From contig JAUMBQ010000006.1 of the NCBI GenBank assembly GCA_032119595.1, forward strand, positions 248,001 to 312,000: a stretch of DNA of 64,000 bases. The letters run 5' to 3'. The notes beneath the pieces were generated by a model. The model was not told where the DNA came from and searched no databases. It saw only the letters and a list, made by a program, of their open reading frames with translations. Positions 34,811 through 42,905 of this stretch are shown here, piece by piece. The position numbers were made by a program, and so were the translations under genes. Source of the stretch: JAGIBJ01 sp032119595 (GTDB lineage Bacteria > Actinomycetota > Thermoleophilia > Solirubrobacterales > Solirubrobacteraceae). The first letter of the stretch is position 1. Every line of letters starts with the position of its first letter.

Positions 34811-34843
34811 TGCAAGTTTCGTGCGAGCTTCTTGCAAGGGACC
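34811..34843. promoter_or_regulatory. Direct repeats with 11-bp period: probable SARP binding site
   Basis: TGCAAGT (34811), TGCGAGC (34822) and TGCAAGG (34833) are spaced exactly 11 bp apart, and another TGCAAGG lies at 34847 out of phase. Heptamer direct repeats with 11-bp periodicity are the known operator layout for SARP regulators. They lie ten bases upstream of the predicted SARP -35 and within the region shared with the LGFP gene, so both genes may be targets. Confidence 0.6.
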
Positions 34844-34861
34844 CCCTGCAAGGTTCCGGCG

Positions 34862-35974
34862 GTGTTGACGTTGGAACCCATCGTGCTGAGCTCGAAGGCC
34901 AGGATCGACCTCGCGCGGATCAAAGGCCGGGCGGAGGTCGCATCCGTGATCAGTGAGGCCATCGAGCGCCGCGCCGCCGAGTTCGGCCTGGGCGCCCCTC
35001 TCGGCGACGTGACCAAGACGCCCGACGGCCTCGGCTGGTGTCGTAAGTACCCGGCCGGGTGGGTCGTGTATCGGGCCGACCGTGGTGCCAAAGCGCTCTA
35101 CGGAGCGATCGGTGCGCGTTGGATCGAGTTCGGCGGCACGCAGAGCTTCCTCGGCTGGCCGGCGACCGACCAGCTCGATTCCGCGCTCACGATCGACCGC
35201 ATTCCCGGCCACCACACGCGATTCGATGGCGGGATCGTGATCTGGAGTGGCCCGACGGGGGCGTTCGAGCTGCACGGCGAGATCCTCGAGCTGTGGCGGC
35301 AGCTCGGCGCCGAGTCCGGGGCGCTCGGCCTGCCGCTGTCGGACGAGCACGACCTCATCCAGCACGGCACGGCCGTCGGCCGTCGCAGCGTGTTCCAACA
35401 CGGCGAGATCGGCTGGTCGCCGGAGGCCGGCGCTGCCGTGACGTTCCTTTCGCACCCGTACGAGGAGGCCCCAGGGGCATCGACCGCTCGCGTCCGCGGC
35501 CTCGGTGGTGGAGGCGACGAGCCGCCACTGCCGGCGGTTCGCCGATTCCTGCGCGGCCACGCGAGCATCGCGATCACGCGCGACGACTTCGGCCTCTGGG
35601 AAGGCGACGCGCAGGGCTCCGCCAGCCAGCGAGTCGAGGCACCCGTCGACTCGTGGGACCCGGCGACGATCACGACCGTCGTCGGCACGCCGGATGAGGT
35701 GCAGGTCGAGGTGGTGCTCACCACGGTCGCCCGGCCGGACGGCTCGGTCCTGGCGACCGGACACGTCGTGCTGCGCGATCGACCCGACGAAGGCGGCGAA
35801 AGCAACCCCCACGGCGTACGGGGAACCGAGGCGTCGAGCCCCGACCTCGCCCACCCCATCCGCGTGGTGATCCCGCGCGATGACGGCGTCACCCAGGTGG
35901 TGCACATCGCGCGCGACTGGTCGCCAGACGACCACGCCGAAGTCTTGATTTCGCTCTGGAACCACCCGGTCTAA
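34862..35974 (+). CDS. LGFP-repeat protein
   Basis: About 370 residues from GTG 34862 (GTG 34883 is an alternative; codons further upstream fall within the SARP promoter and gene). Residues about 25-185 carry LGFP-type repeats: GLGAPLGDVTKTPDGLGWCR with KYPAGWVVYRADRGAKALYG, FGGTQSFLGWPATDQ, TRFDGGIVIWSGPTGAFELH, and SGALGLPLSDEHDLIQHGTA. LGFP repeats are found in wall-associated actinobacterial proteins. The second half (about 215-370) is an unrecognised domain with repeated beta strands (SIAITRDDFGLWEGDAQGSA, PDEVQVEVVLTTVARPDGSV). There is no signal peptide, so secretion is uncertain. It is divergent from the SARP gene, with which it shares the probable operator. Confidence 0.82.
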   Translation: MLTLEPIVLSSKARIDLARIKGRAEVASVISEAIERRAAEFGLGAPLGDVTKTPDGLGWCRKYPAGWVVYRADRGAKALYGAIGARWIEFGGTQSFLGWPATDQLDSALTIDRIPGHHTRFDGGIVIWSGPTGAFELHGEILELWRQLGAESGALGLPLSDEHDLIQHGTAVGRRSVFQHGEIGWSPEAGAAVTFLSHPYEEAPGASTARVRGLGGGGDEPPLPAVRRFLRGHASIAITRDDFGLWEGDAQGSASQRVEAPVDSWDPATITTVVGTPDEVQVEVVLTTVARPDGSVLATGHVVLRDRPDEGGESNPHGVRGTEASSPDLAHPIRVVIPRDDGVTQVVHIARDWSPDDHAEVLISLWNHPV

Positions 35975-36075
35975 GGACTGGGCTCGGTTGGCGCGCGTCT
36001 CGGGGGAGGCGCCGCGCACCAGAGCGAAGAGGTGCAACCCGAGCTGGGGGCTCGGGACACCTCACGTGGCGACAA

Positions 36076-36106
36076 GCCGGCCGTGTTGTGGGACAGCACG
36101 GCCGGC
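36076..36106 (+). terminator. Hairpin after the LGFP gene
   Basis: GCCGGCCGTG (36076-36085) pairs perfectly with CACGGCCGGC (36097-36106) across an 11-base loop, about 100 bases after the LGFP stop. No T-run. The rest of the 256-base gap to the next gene holds nothing else I recognise. Confidence 0.55.
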
Positions 36107-36230
36107 GCCTCGCCACCCCACCGGCGACTGTCGCGGCCGTTACACAACGGACGTCGCGGCGGTCAACGACGTGAGAGCGGTGCGGCGACACGATGGATCC
36201 ACGCAGGCAAGCCGCCTGCTGGAGACCCTC

Positions 36231-36887
36231 ATGTTCAAGCACCTCGCCCCGTACTTCACCCAGAGCCGCAAGGGCCACGCCGCGATTACCGCCGCGGCCT
36301 GCCTCATCGCGCTCGTCGCCGCGCCGGCCTCGGGCGCAGCGGTGCCGTCGCACCCCGGTGCGTTCACGATCACGGCGATGAAGGCGTCGTCCGGCGCGCC
36401 CGCCCGCGTATTGGCGACCGACGCGGAGGGTCGCGTCGAACTGCAGCGTCCGTCCGGCGCGCCCGGGCAGCGTTGGGTCGTCACGACGCCGTACGGCGCG
36501 CAAGGCGCGACCACGCTGGTGTCGTACGTCTCGTGCCTGGAGCGGCTCACGTGTCCGTTCACGAACCCGGAGCCCTCAGCGGCGCGGTCGCTCGTGAACC
36601 AGGCCACGGGCCAGTGCCTCAGCTTCAGCGCCAACGCTGCCGGCGTTCCGCGTGTGGCCAACTGCGATGCGGGCGAGGCGCACCAGCAGCTCACCTGGAA
36701 CTTCGGCGACGCCGAGATCATCGAAGACGGCGTGCCGCAGCGTTACACCGCGCTCGCCGCCCAGATCGACGGCCGCCTGCGATGCCTCGCCTCGCCCAAG
36801 GTCGACGCTGCGCAAAGCGTCCGCGGCGGCACCTGCACGAGCCGCCGGCGGTGGGAGCAGCAGTACCGGTTCACGCCAGTGAACTGA
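36231..36887 (+). CDS. Small secreted protein, possible ricin-type beta-trefoil
   Basis: 218 residues from ATG 36231, seven bases after GGAG. The signal peptide is clear (HAAITAAACLIALVAAPASGAA). The mature part has features of a ricin B-type lectin: RVLATDAEGRVELQRPSGAP with QRWVV, then ARSLVNQATGQCLSFSANAA with VPRVANCDAGEAHQQLTWNF (the Q-x-W-like positions recur) and a last RLRCLASPKVDAA...WEQQYRF. Four cysteines could form two disulfides. The match is by pattern only. It converges on cobIJ. Function unknown; sugar binding outside the cell is the likeliest role. Confidence 0.7.
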   Translation: MFKHLAPYFTQSRKGHAAITAAACLIALVAAPASGAAVPSHPGAFTITAMKASSGAPARVLATDAEGRVELQRPSGAPGQRWVVTTPYGAQGATTLVSYVSCLERLTCPFTNPEPSAARSLVNQATGQCLSFSANAAGVPRVANCDAGEAHQQLTWNFGDAEIIEDGVPQRYTALAAQIDGRLRCLASPKVDAAQSVRGGTCTSRRRWEQQYRFTPVN

Positions 36888-36924
36888 GAGACGCTGCTGC
36901 GGTCGACTCCTGCGCGAGCACACC

Positions 36925-36972
36925 GCGCGAGCGCGGCAGGCCGGGAAGGGCCTGGCCGCGCACCGCTCGCGC
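36925..36972. terminator. Long hairpin between convergent genes
   Basis: GCGCGAGCG (36925-36933) pairs with CGCTCGCGC (36964-36972), with inner helices CGGC/GCCG and AGGCC/GGCCT around a GGGAAG loop. It abuts the cobIJ stop and probably ends transcription from both sides. Confidence 0.65.
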
Positions 36973-38630
36973 TACTGAAACCCCGGGTAGTCCCGCGGCG
37001 TGTAGACGATCGGGTCGCGGCCTTCGCGCTCGATGACGCGCGTAAGAGACGAGCCGACGATGAGCAGCGTGCGCATGTCGACGACGGCGGGATCAAGGTC
37101 GCCGAGCGTGGTGACATCGATGCGCTCGCCGGCCGGGTCGCCAACGGCCCGGGCCACGACCACGACGGTCGACGGGTCCTTGCGCTCACGCAGGACGGCG
37201 ACGGCCCGGTCGAGCTGCTCACGACGGGTCTTGGAGGCCGGGTTGTAGAGCGCGACGACGAGGTCGGCATCAGCGGCGGCGATCAGTCGTCGCTCGATGA
37301 TCGACCACGGCTTGCGAATGTCCGACAGCGAGATCAGTGCGAGGTCATGGCCGACCGGCGCGCCGACCCGGGCGGCCGCGGCCTGCACGGCCGAGACGCC
37401 GGGGAGCACCCGCACGTCGACATCTCGAAGCGGCGCGGGCGCATCGTCGAGGGCCTCCAGGACGGCCGAGGCCATCGCAAAGATGCCCGGGTCGCCCGAC
37501 GACACGACCGCCACGCGATGCCCGGCGGCGGCCAGCTCCAGCGCATGAAGCGCCCGGTCCAGTTCGACGCGGTTGTCGGAGCCATGACGGCGCTGGCCGC
37601 GACGGACCGGCACGCGATTGAGGTAGGTGTCGTAGCCGATGACGTCAGTGGCGTCGGCGAGCGCGGCGTGCGCATCTGGCGTGAGCGTCTGTGCCCCTGC
37701 CGGACCGAGGCCGACGACGGTGACCCAGCCCCCCTCGCGCAGGCCCGCATCGAGCGTCTGCGCGAGCACGCCATGCGGAGCCTGCGGCGGATCGACGACC
37801 GCACCCACGGCGACGATCGCCTCGTGGGCCGGCACGTGGGCCGCGGCAGCGAGCGCCTGATCAAAGTCGGGTGTGTCGCACCCCTGATCGGTGCCCGGAG
37901 CCAGCACGATCGACATGTACGGCACTTCGGCGGGATCGACCTCCCGCAGCGGCATGCGGCGCTCGCGATCGGAGCTCGCACGCTCGACGTACTGCGCGCG
38001 GCCAGCCATCCCCGTCGCTTCGAGCGCGTCGGCGACACCGGGGAAGGTGCGGCCGAGCTTCATCACCACGGCGGCGTCGGCGACCTGAAGATGGGCCTCA
38101 AGCTGATCCTGCGGGAGCGTGCCTGGGAGCACGACGAGCACGTCGTCGCGCTTGACGAGCGGCAGGCCTGAGGAGGCGGCAGCGGCGCTGAAGGCCGTCA
38201 CGCCGGCCACGACCTCTGTCGGGAAGTGCGGAGCGAGACGCTCGTGCAGGTACATGTACGAGCCGTAGAAGAAGGGGTCGCCCTCGCACAGGATCGCGAC
38301 ATCGCGGCCGGCACTGAGGTGCTCGGCGAGTTCGGCGGCCGACTCGTCGTAGAACTGCGCGATCGCACCCTCGTAGCCACCCGGGTGATCCGTGGTTCCG
38401 GTCGTGACCGGGTAGGTCATCGCGACCTCGATCTGGTCCTCCCGCAGATACGGCGCGGCCACGCCCCGCGCGACGCTGCGGCCGTGCGACGCCACCGGGT
38501 AGGCGATGACGTGCGCGGCCTCGATGAGCCGCTTGGCCTTGACGGTGACGAGTTCCGGGTCGCCGGGGCCAACACCCACGCCGTAAAGACGGCCGGTCGT
38601 GCCGGAGGCACCGTTTGCGGGGTCGGTCAT
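36972..38630 (-). CDS. cobIJ: Fused precorrin-2 C20-methyltransferase (CobI) and precorrin-3B C17-methyltransferase (CobJ)
   Basis: 552 residues from ATG 38630, which overlaps the cobH stop by one base (TAATG). Residues about 12-255 are CobI: RLYGVGVGPGDPELVTVKAK, AILCEGDPFFYGSYMYLHER, VVAGVTAFSAAAASSGLPL. Residues about 300-552 are CobJ: WVTVVGLGPAGAQTLTPDAH, VIGYDTYLNRVP, VVSSGDPGIFAMASAVLEAL, LPGVSAVQAAAARVGAPVGH with DLALISLSDIRKPWSIIERR, and VALYNPASKTRREQLDRAV. CobI methylates C20, CobJ C17 with ring contraction after CobG oxidation. This fusion is known from mycobacteria and other actinobacteria. Last gene of the cobG-cobH-cobIJ run. Confidence 0.96.
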   Translation of the reverse strand: MTDPANGASGTTGRLYGVGVGPGDPELVTVKAKRLIEAAHVIAYPVASHGRSVARGVAAPYLREDQIEVAMTYPVTTGTTDHPGGYEGAIAQFYDESAAELAEHLSAGRDVAILCEGDPFFYGSYMYLHERLAPHFPTEVVAGVTAFSAAAASSGLPLVKRDDVLVVLPGTLPQDQLEAHLQVADAAVVMKLGRTFPGVADALEATGMAGRAQYVERASSDRERRMPLREVDPAEVPYMSIVLAPGTDQGCDTPDFDQALAAAAHVPAHEAIVAVGAVVDPPQAPHGVLAQTLDAGLREGGWVTVVGLGPAGAQTLTPDAHAALADATDVIGYDTYLNRVPVRRGQRRHGSDNRVELDRALHALELAAAGHRVAVVSSGDPGIFAMASAVLEALDDAPAPLRDVDVRVLPGVSAVQAAAARVGAPVGHDLALISLSDIRKPWSIIERRLIAAADADLVVALYNPASKTRREQLDRAVAVLRERKDPSTVVVVARAVGDPAGERIDVTTLGDLDPAVVDMRTLLIVGSSLTRVIEREGRDPIVYTPRDYPGFQ

Positions 38631-39262
38631 TACTCGGCCTCGCTGGCAAGCGCGTTCACGGCGCCGCACGCGATGGCGCTGCCGCCGCGGCGACCACGAA
38701 CGATGATGTGCGGCGGCGCAAGCGGATGCTCGTGCAGCGCCTCCTTGCTCTCCATCGCACCGACGAACCCGACGGGGACGCCAATGACCGCAGCCGGACG
38801 CGGTGCGCCAGCTTCGAGCATCTCAAGCAGATGGAACAGAGCCGTCGGGGCGTTGCCGATCACCACGAGCGAGCCCTCCAGGCGATCGCGCCACAGCTCC
38901 ATCGCGGCGGCGCTGCGCGTCGTGCCGAGCTCGGCGGCCAGCGGAGCGACCCGCGGATCGGTGAGCGTGCAGAGCACGTCGTTCTCGGCCGGGAGCCGCT
39001 TGCGGGTCACGCCCGAGGCGACCATGTTCACGTCGCAGAAGATCGGTGCACCCGCCTGGAGTGCTTGCTCCGCAGCGGGACCAAAGCCATCGCTGGCGAC
39101 GACATCGTCGATCAGGTCGACCATCCCGCAGGAATGAATCATCCGCACGATCGTGCGCGACAGGATCGGCTCCAGGCCAGCCAGGCCTTCGGCGGCCTCA
39201 GCCCGAATCGTGGCAAACGACTCGCGGTAGATTGCGGCGCCGTTCTTCTCGTACGTGATCAC
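38630..39262 (-). CDS. cobH: Precorrin-8X methylmutase CobH
   Basis: 210 residues from GTG 39262, which overlaps the cobG stop (GTGA). CobH moves the methyl group from C11 to C12 to give hydrogenobyrinic acid. The catalytic histidine H43 sits in RMIHSCGMVDL at the expected position; other family segments are PIFCDVNMVASGVTRKRLP, VVIGNAPTALFHLLEM, VIGVPVGFVGAMESKEALH and GGSAIACGAVNAL. Length is normal. Confidence 0.97.
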   Translation of the reverse strand: MITYEKNGAAIYRESFATIRAEAAEGLAGLEPILSRTIVRMIHSCGMVDLIDDVVASDGFGPAAEQALQAGAPIFCDVNMVASGVTRKRLPAENDVLCTLTDPRVAPLAAELGTTRSAAAMELWRDRLEGSLVVIGNAPTALFHLLEMLEAGAPRPAAVIGVPVGFVGAMESKEALHEHPLAPPHIIVRGRRGGSAIACGAVNALASEAE

Positions 39263-40584
39263 TGGTTGGTCTCCGGTGCGGAGGCAGCGGCTGCTGCGCG
39301 GTCCGCGAACGATTCGGGGGATTCGTGCTGCTCAATCACGAGCGTGGTGGCGAGCGGTGACGCGCCGCAGCGGCGCTCGCATCCGACGAGGTGCTCGCGC
39401 GGCGCACCGGCGGTGCGGGTGCCCAAGCGAAGGCGGGCGGCCGCGCGCACGTCGCCGAGCGCCTTCTCACAACCGAGCCCGGCGCAGGCGGTGAGCCCGA
39501 GCGCGGGATCGGCAGAGTCGACGATCAGGCCAGCGGCCGCCAGCGCGGAAAGCGCGGTCTCGGCGTGCTTGGGCGGGAGGTCGACGAGCGTGAGCGACCG
39601 GTCGGTGGCGATGCGCACTTCGGAGCGCGCGGACTCGGCGGCGTCGGCTGCGGCCGAGAGCTGCGCGCCCGTCAACCGGCCAAGCACCGTCGACGCGCGA
39701 ACGAACGCGCGGCCATCCGTCTGGTGGCCGAGGCCGAGCGGCGGGAGCGGTTTGACGGCCGCCCGAGTCGGCGTCCAGTCGGCAAAGGGCTCGACGATGC
39801 CCGCGGCCGCAAGGTCCTCGCGGATCGCCGCGCCGCCATCGGTGAGTTCGCGCACCTGCCAGGCGCCACCGGCTGCGTCCCGCAGGAACGCGTACGCCGC
39901 GGCCATCAACGCTTCGGGGGCCTCGTGAGCCCCAACCGAGCCGGCGACCTCGCCGCCGACGAGCAGCGTCAACCGCTCGCCCGCGAGCGCGCCTTCGATG
40001 CCGGCGGGCGACAGGGAGGCGCCGCGGTTGCCGCCGCCGGCGACGAGCGCCAGGTCGGCGGCCAAGACGTCGACCATGCCCGTGCCGTCGTCGACCGCGA
40101 TCATGAAACGACCGGAGAGCGCGCTGAGGTCGGGCTCGGCGCAGAGTGCCTCGTCGACCGCGCGCACGAGCGCGTCCACCGCCATGGCCCCGGGAAGCCG
40201 GCCCGCGAGGGGGCTCGCGGGCATCGTGCGAGCCTGATCGTGCGCCTCGCTCGGGAGCAGTCCGGCCTCGCGAAGCGCCACTGCAAGGGGCAGCGCCTGG
40301 TCGGCGCGGAGCCCACGGATCTGAAGGTTGCCGCGACCGGTGATCTCGATGAGGTCGTCGCCGTGTTCGGATGGCGCCGCCCAGGTCGCCAGGAGGCGCG
40401 CCTGCATCGGTGTCAGTCGCCCTCCGGGCAGCCGGACCCGCGCGATCAGCCCGTCCGCGGCAGGATGCAGCGCGATCGCCGTGGGACAGCGATCGGAGGC
40501 CGTGCGCGGGGCACGCGGCGGCGCCGCGGCGGGCGGCGTGATGTCGAGCGGCACGGTGCGCACCGTGGCATCTCCCAGGCTCAT
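39259..40584 (-). CDS. cobG: Precorrin-3B synthase CobG
   Basis: 441 residues from ATG 40584 (the frame is open to 40773 but those residues are low-complexity arginine-rich and overlap the divergent lipoprotein). CobG is the oxygen-dependent monooxygenase that makes the ring-contraction precursor precorrin-3B, and marks the aerobic pathway. It belongs to the sulfite/nitrite reductase family: ferredoxin-like repeats with RVRLPGGRLTPMQARLLA and EITGRGNLQIRGL, and later VRASTVLGRLTGAQL. The 4Fe-4S ligands are four cysteines near the end: C367 and C372 (CAGLGC) and C402 and C406 (CERRC). First gene of the cobG-cobH-cobIJ run. Confidence 0.93.
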   Translation of the reverse strand: MSLGDATVRTVPLDITPPAAAPPRAPRTASDRCPTAIALHPAADGLIARVRLPGGRLTPMQARLLATWAAPSEHGDDLIEITGRGNLQIRGLRADQALPLAVALREAGLLPSEAHDQARTMPASPLAGRLPGAMAVDALVRAVDEALCAEPDLSALSGRFMIAVDDGTGMVDVLAADLALVAGGGNRGASLSPAGIEGALAGERLTLLVGGEVAGSVGAHEAPEALMAAAYAFLRDAAGGAWQVRELTDGGAAIREDLAAAGIVEPFADWTPTRAAVKPLPPLGLGHQTDGRAFVRASTVLGRLTGAQLSAAADAAESARSEVRIATDRSLTLVDLPPKHAETALSALAAAGLIVDSADPALGLTACAGLGCEKALGDVRAAARLRLGTRTAGAPREHLVGCERRCGASPLATTLVIEQHESPESFADRAAAAASAPETNQ

Positions 40585-40700
40585 GAGGAAGGGCGCGGAG
40601 GCAGGTCCATCCAGCCGCCGTCGCGAGGCCGAACTATAGCCCGCCACCTCGCCCTGACGGGCTCCGGAGGCCCGCGCCAGCCACGCCGCGCGAGGAGCGC

Positions 40701-41291
40701 GTGGAGATCTACGCTGCCAGGGTGTCCCACGCCCGCCGATCTCTCGCCATCTTCGCCTTGCTGCTTGGCGCACTCGGAGTCCTCGCCGGATGTGGCGATG
40801 ACCGCGATGGCGGGGCCAGCGCCGGTGGCGTCAGCGCAGGCAAGGTCGCAGATACCGCGCCGTGCGAGCGCCTCACCCTGGCGATGGCCGAGCGCGTCCT
40901 GCGCGCTCCGAAGCTCGAGAAGCCGGAGGCCGGTGTGGACGGCTGCTCCCTACGAGCGATCTCCACGGCCAGCAAGCAGGACGATCAACGCGATGCTGAT
41001 CTCAGCCTCAGCGCCCCGCAAACTCCCAAGCAGGGCGGTGCGCCCGTCCCGGCGGACATCGACGAGCTACGGAAGAAGCCCGAAGCGGACCCGGACACCA
41101 CGACCCGCAAGGTGGCCGTCGGCAGCGAGGGCTTCATTAGCTTCAGCAACGCGATGCACTTCGCTTTCGTGGCCTGGACCGACGGAGACACGACCTACGT
41201 CCTGGACTACAACGCCTTCTTGTCGCCCCAGCAGGGCAAGCTGCCGGTCACCGAACTCATCGCGATGGCAAAGGAGATCGCCGGCGAATAG
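40701..41291 (+). CDS. Lipoprotein of unknown function
   Basis: 196 residues from GTG 40701, with GAGGAG just upstream (spacing is short, and GTG 40722 is an alternative). A lipoprotein signal: RRSLAIFALLLGALGVLAGC with lipobox LAGC and the lipidated cysteine at 31. The mature part holds two cysteines (APCERLT, VDGCSLR) around a short helix, LTLAMAERVL, followed by a soluble alpha/beta domain with GFISFSNAMHFAFVAWTDGD. The pattern resembles small actinobacterial DUF3558-like lipoproteins, but I cannot confirm it. It is divergent from cobG. Confidence 0.75.
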   Translation: MEIYAARVSHARRSLAIFALLLGALGVLAGCGDDRDGGASAGGVSAGKVADTAPCERLTLAMAERVLRAPKLEKPEAGVDGCSLRAISTASKQDDQRDADLSLSAPQTPKQGGAPVPADIDELRKKPEADPDTTTRKVAVGSEGFISFSNAMHFAFVAWTDGDTTYVLDYNAFLSPQQGKLPVTELIAMAKEIAGE

Positions 41292-41301
41292 CCGGCGAAT
41301 A

Positions 41302-41318
41302 GCCGGCGAAAGGCCGGC
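41302..41318. terminator. Short hairpin within a GCCGGCGAATA repeat
   Basis: GCCGGC (41302-41307) and GCCGGC (41313-41318) form a stem around GAAAG. It lies in a run of three 11-bp repeats (GCCGGCGAATA type, about 41279-41310) directly after the lipoprotein stop and next to the stop of the convergent oxidoreductase. Confidence 0.5.
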
Positions 41319-41319
41319 C

Positions 41320-42747
41320 TCAGCCGGTGAACCGGTGCACAAGCCTGGCTCGGCGGGCGTGCCCACCGTGAGACTCCTTGCGATCGGACGACGCGAGGAC
41401 GCGCACGATCGCCTGGGACGCCATCCACCGCAACGGCTCGGGCTCCCACTGCCGCGGCCGGTGCAGCGTCCATGGCATCGGTCCGTCGGGATCGGCGATG
41501 CCCCGCAGCTGGAGTGCCAGGGAGCGCGCGAGCACGAACGACGCCGCGACGCCATGCCCGGCATACCCACCGATCCAAGCAATGCCCGTGTCGGCATCGA
41601 CGCCGCAGCTCGCGCACCAGTCGCGGGGAACGGCGAGCGACCCACTCCAGCGATGCTCGATCGGAACACTCTCGGCCTGTGGCCAGACCTCGCGCAAGGT
41701 CGCCTCAAGCCGGGCGCTCGTCGCACCGTCGGCGACGCCTTCGACCGCCAGCGCCGAGCCGAGCCGGTAGGGCGCGCCGCGCCCACCGATCGCGATGCGT
41801 CCTTGCGGTGTGTGCTGCGCATAGAAGAACAGGTGATGGGCATCGCCGACCGCCTCTCCGCCGGACCATCCGATCTCCGCCCGCACCCCAGCCGGCAGCG
41901 GGGCCGTAGCGATCATCGTGGAGGCGAGCGGGAGATACCGACGCCCCTCCCCCGACTGCTGGACCGTGAAGGCCTCCGTCGCGACCACGACGTGCGCGGC
42001 GTGCAGCTCGGCGCCCTCGCACCGGACCACACCAGGCTCGATCGACACCGCGGAGGTGCGTTCGAACACGCGCCCGCCGAGTTGCTCAACGGCTTCGGCG
42101 AGCCCGCGAACCAGCGCGACCGGGTTCAGTGTCCCGCACGGCCGGACCGCCAGCGCCCCGAGGGTGCCCTGCGCACCAACCTGCTCGGCGACGGCATCCG
42201 GCTCGAGCCAGGCCATGCCCTCGGCCGGCCAGCCCGTGCGCACCATCTCGTCGTGACGGTCCATGAGGCGCTTGACCTCGGCGGGCGACCGCGCCACGGT
42301 CACCGCCCCGCCCGCGAGGCGCAGCCCGCAATCGATGTCCTGAATCGAAACGACCTGAGCGACCTCACCCACGGCGTCGATGAACACGGCCTGGGCTCGC
42401 TGGACGGCCTTCAGACCGAACTGCCGCTCCCAGACCCGCAGGTTGGCGGGAGCCGCCGCCATGAGCCAACCACCGTTTCTGCCCGAGGCTCCGAACCCGA
42501 TCACGTCGCGCTCAACCACGACCACCCGCAACGCGGGGTCGGCCGACAGCAGGTGGTACGCGGTCCAGAGCCCTGAGAACCCGCCGCCGATGATCGCGAC
42601 GTCAACGTCGAGGTCGTCCCGAAGCGGTGACCTGGCGCGCCGCACTCGTGCCTTTGCGTGCCACAGCCCGGGCCCGGGGCGCGCTGGCTCGCTGGACGGG
42701 TGGGCGCCATCGTGCTCCGCGGTGGTCCGGTGACCGAGGGGGTGCAT
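41320..42747 (-). CDS. FAD-dependent amine oxidoreductase (gamma-glutamylputrescine oxidase type)
   Basis: 475 residues from ATG 42747. It is a DAO-family flavoenzyme: dinucleotide-binding VDVAIIGGGFSGLWTAYHLL (GGGFSG at 54-59), VVVERDVIGFGASGRNGGW, and the C-terminal FAD loop GIAWIGGYAGHGVAASFVLA. The GFGASGRNGGW segment is typical of the putrescine/gamma-glutamylputrescine oxidase group, which oxidises an amine to an aldehyde with release of H2O2. The pyruvate aminotransferase and alanine dehydrogenase 2-5 kb away would fit amine catabolism. Substrate is inferred. The first 40 residues before the FAD domain are poorly conserved-looking. It is divergent from the GGDEF gene. Confidence 0.85.
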   Translation of the reverse strand: MHPLGHRTTAEHDGAHPSSEPARPGPGLWHAKARVRRARSPLRDDLDVDVAIIGGGFSGLWTAYHLLSADPALRVVVVERDVIGFGASGRNGGWLMAAAPANLRVWERQFGLKAVQRAQAVFIDAVGEVAQVVSIQDIDCGLRLAGGAVTVARSPAEVKRLMDRHDEMVRTGWPAEGMAWLEPDAVAEQVGAQGTLGALAVRPCGTLNPVALVRGLAEAVEQLGGRVFERTSAVSIEPGVVRCEGAELHAAHVVVATEAFTVQQSGEGRRYLPLASTMIATAPLPAGVRAEIGWSGGEAVGDAHHLFFYAQHTPQGRIAIGGRGAPYRLGSALAVEGVADGATSARLEATLREVWPQAESVPIEHRWSGSLAVPRDWCASCGVDADTGIAWIGGYAGHGVAASFVLARSLALQLRGIADPDGPMPWTLHRPRQWEPEPLRWMASQAIVRVLASSDRKESHGGHARRARLVHRFTG

Positions 42748-42905
42748 GCATCCGACGCTACTCCCCGCGCAGCCTGCCGTCAGCGAGCAGTCCTCGACCG
42801 TCGTCTGGCGACCGGCCCCGGCCAAACGGCTGAGAGGTACCATCCACTTGGCCACATCTGGTTGGACGACTCAAGCAGCACCGCTCTTCGCCGATCAGTT
42901 TTAAT

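Noticed and set aside
31464..34868. A very long plus-strand reading frame opposite the SARP gene
   Set aside because: It mirrors the SARP codons in a high-GC region, is arginine-rich without domains, and the minus strand has a complete SARP protein with motifs.
39391..42576. Long plus-strand frame across cobG, a lipoprotein and the oxidoreductase
   Set aside because: It spans three well-supported genes and has low-complexity Arg/Gly/Ala content only.
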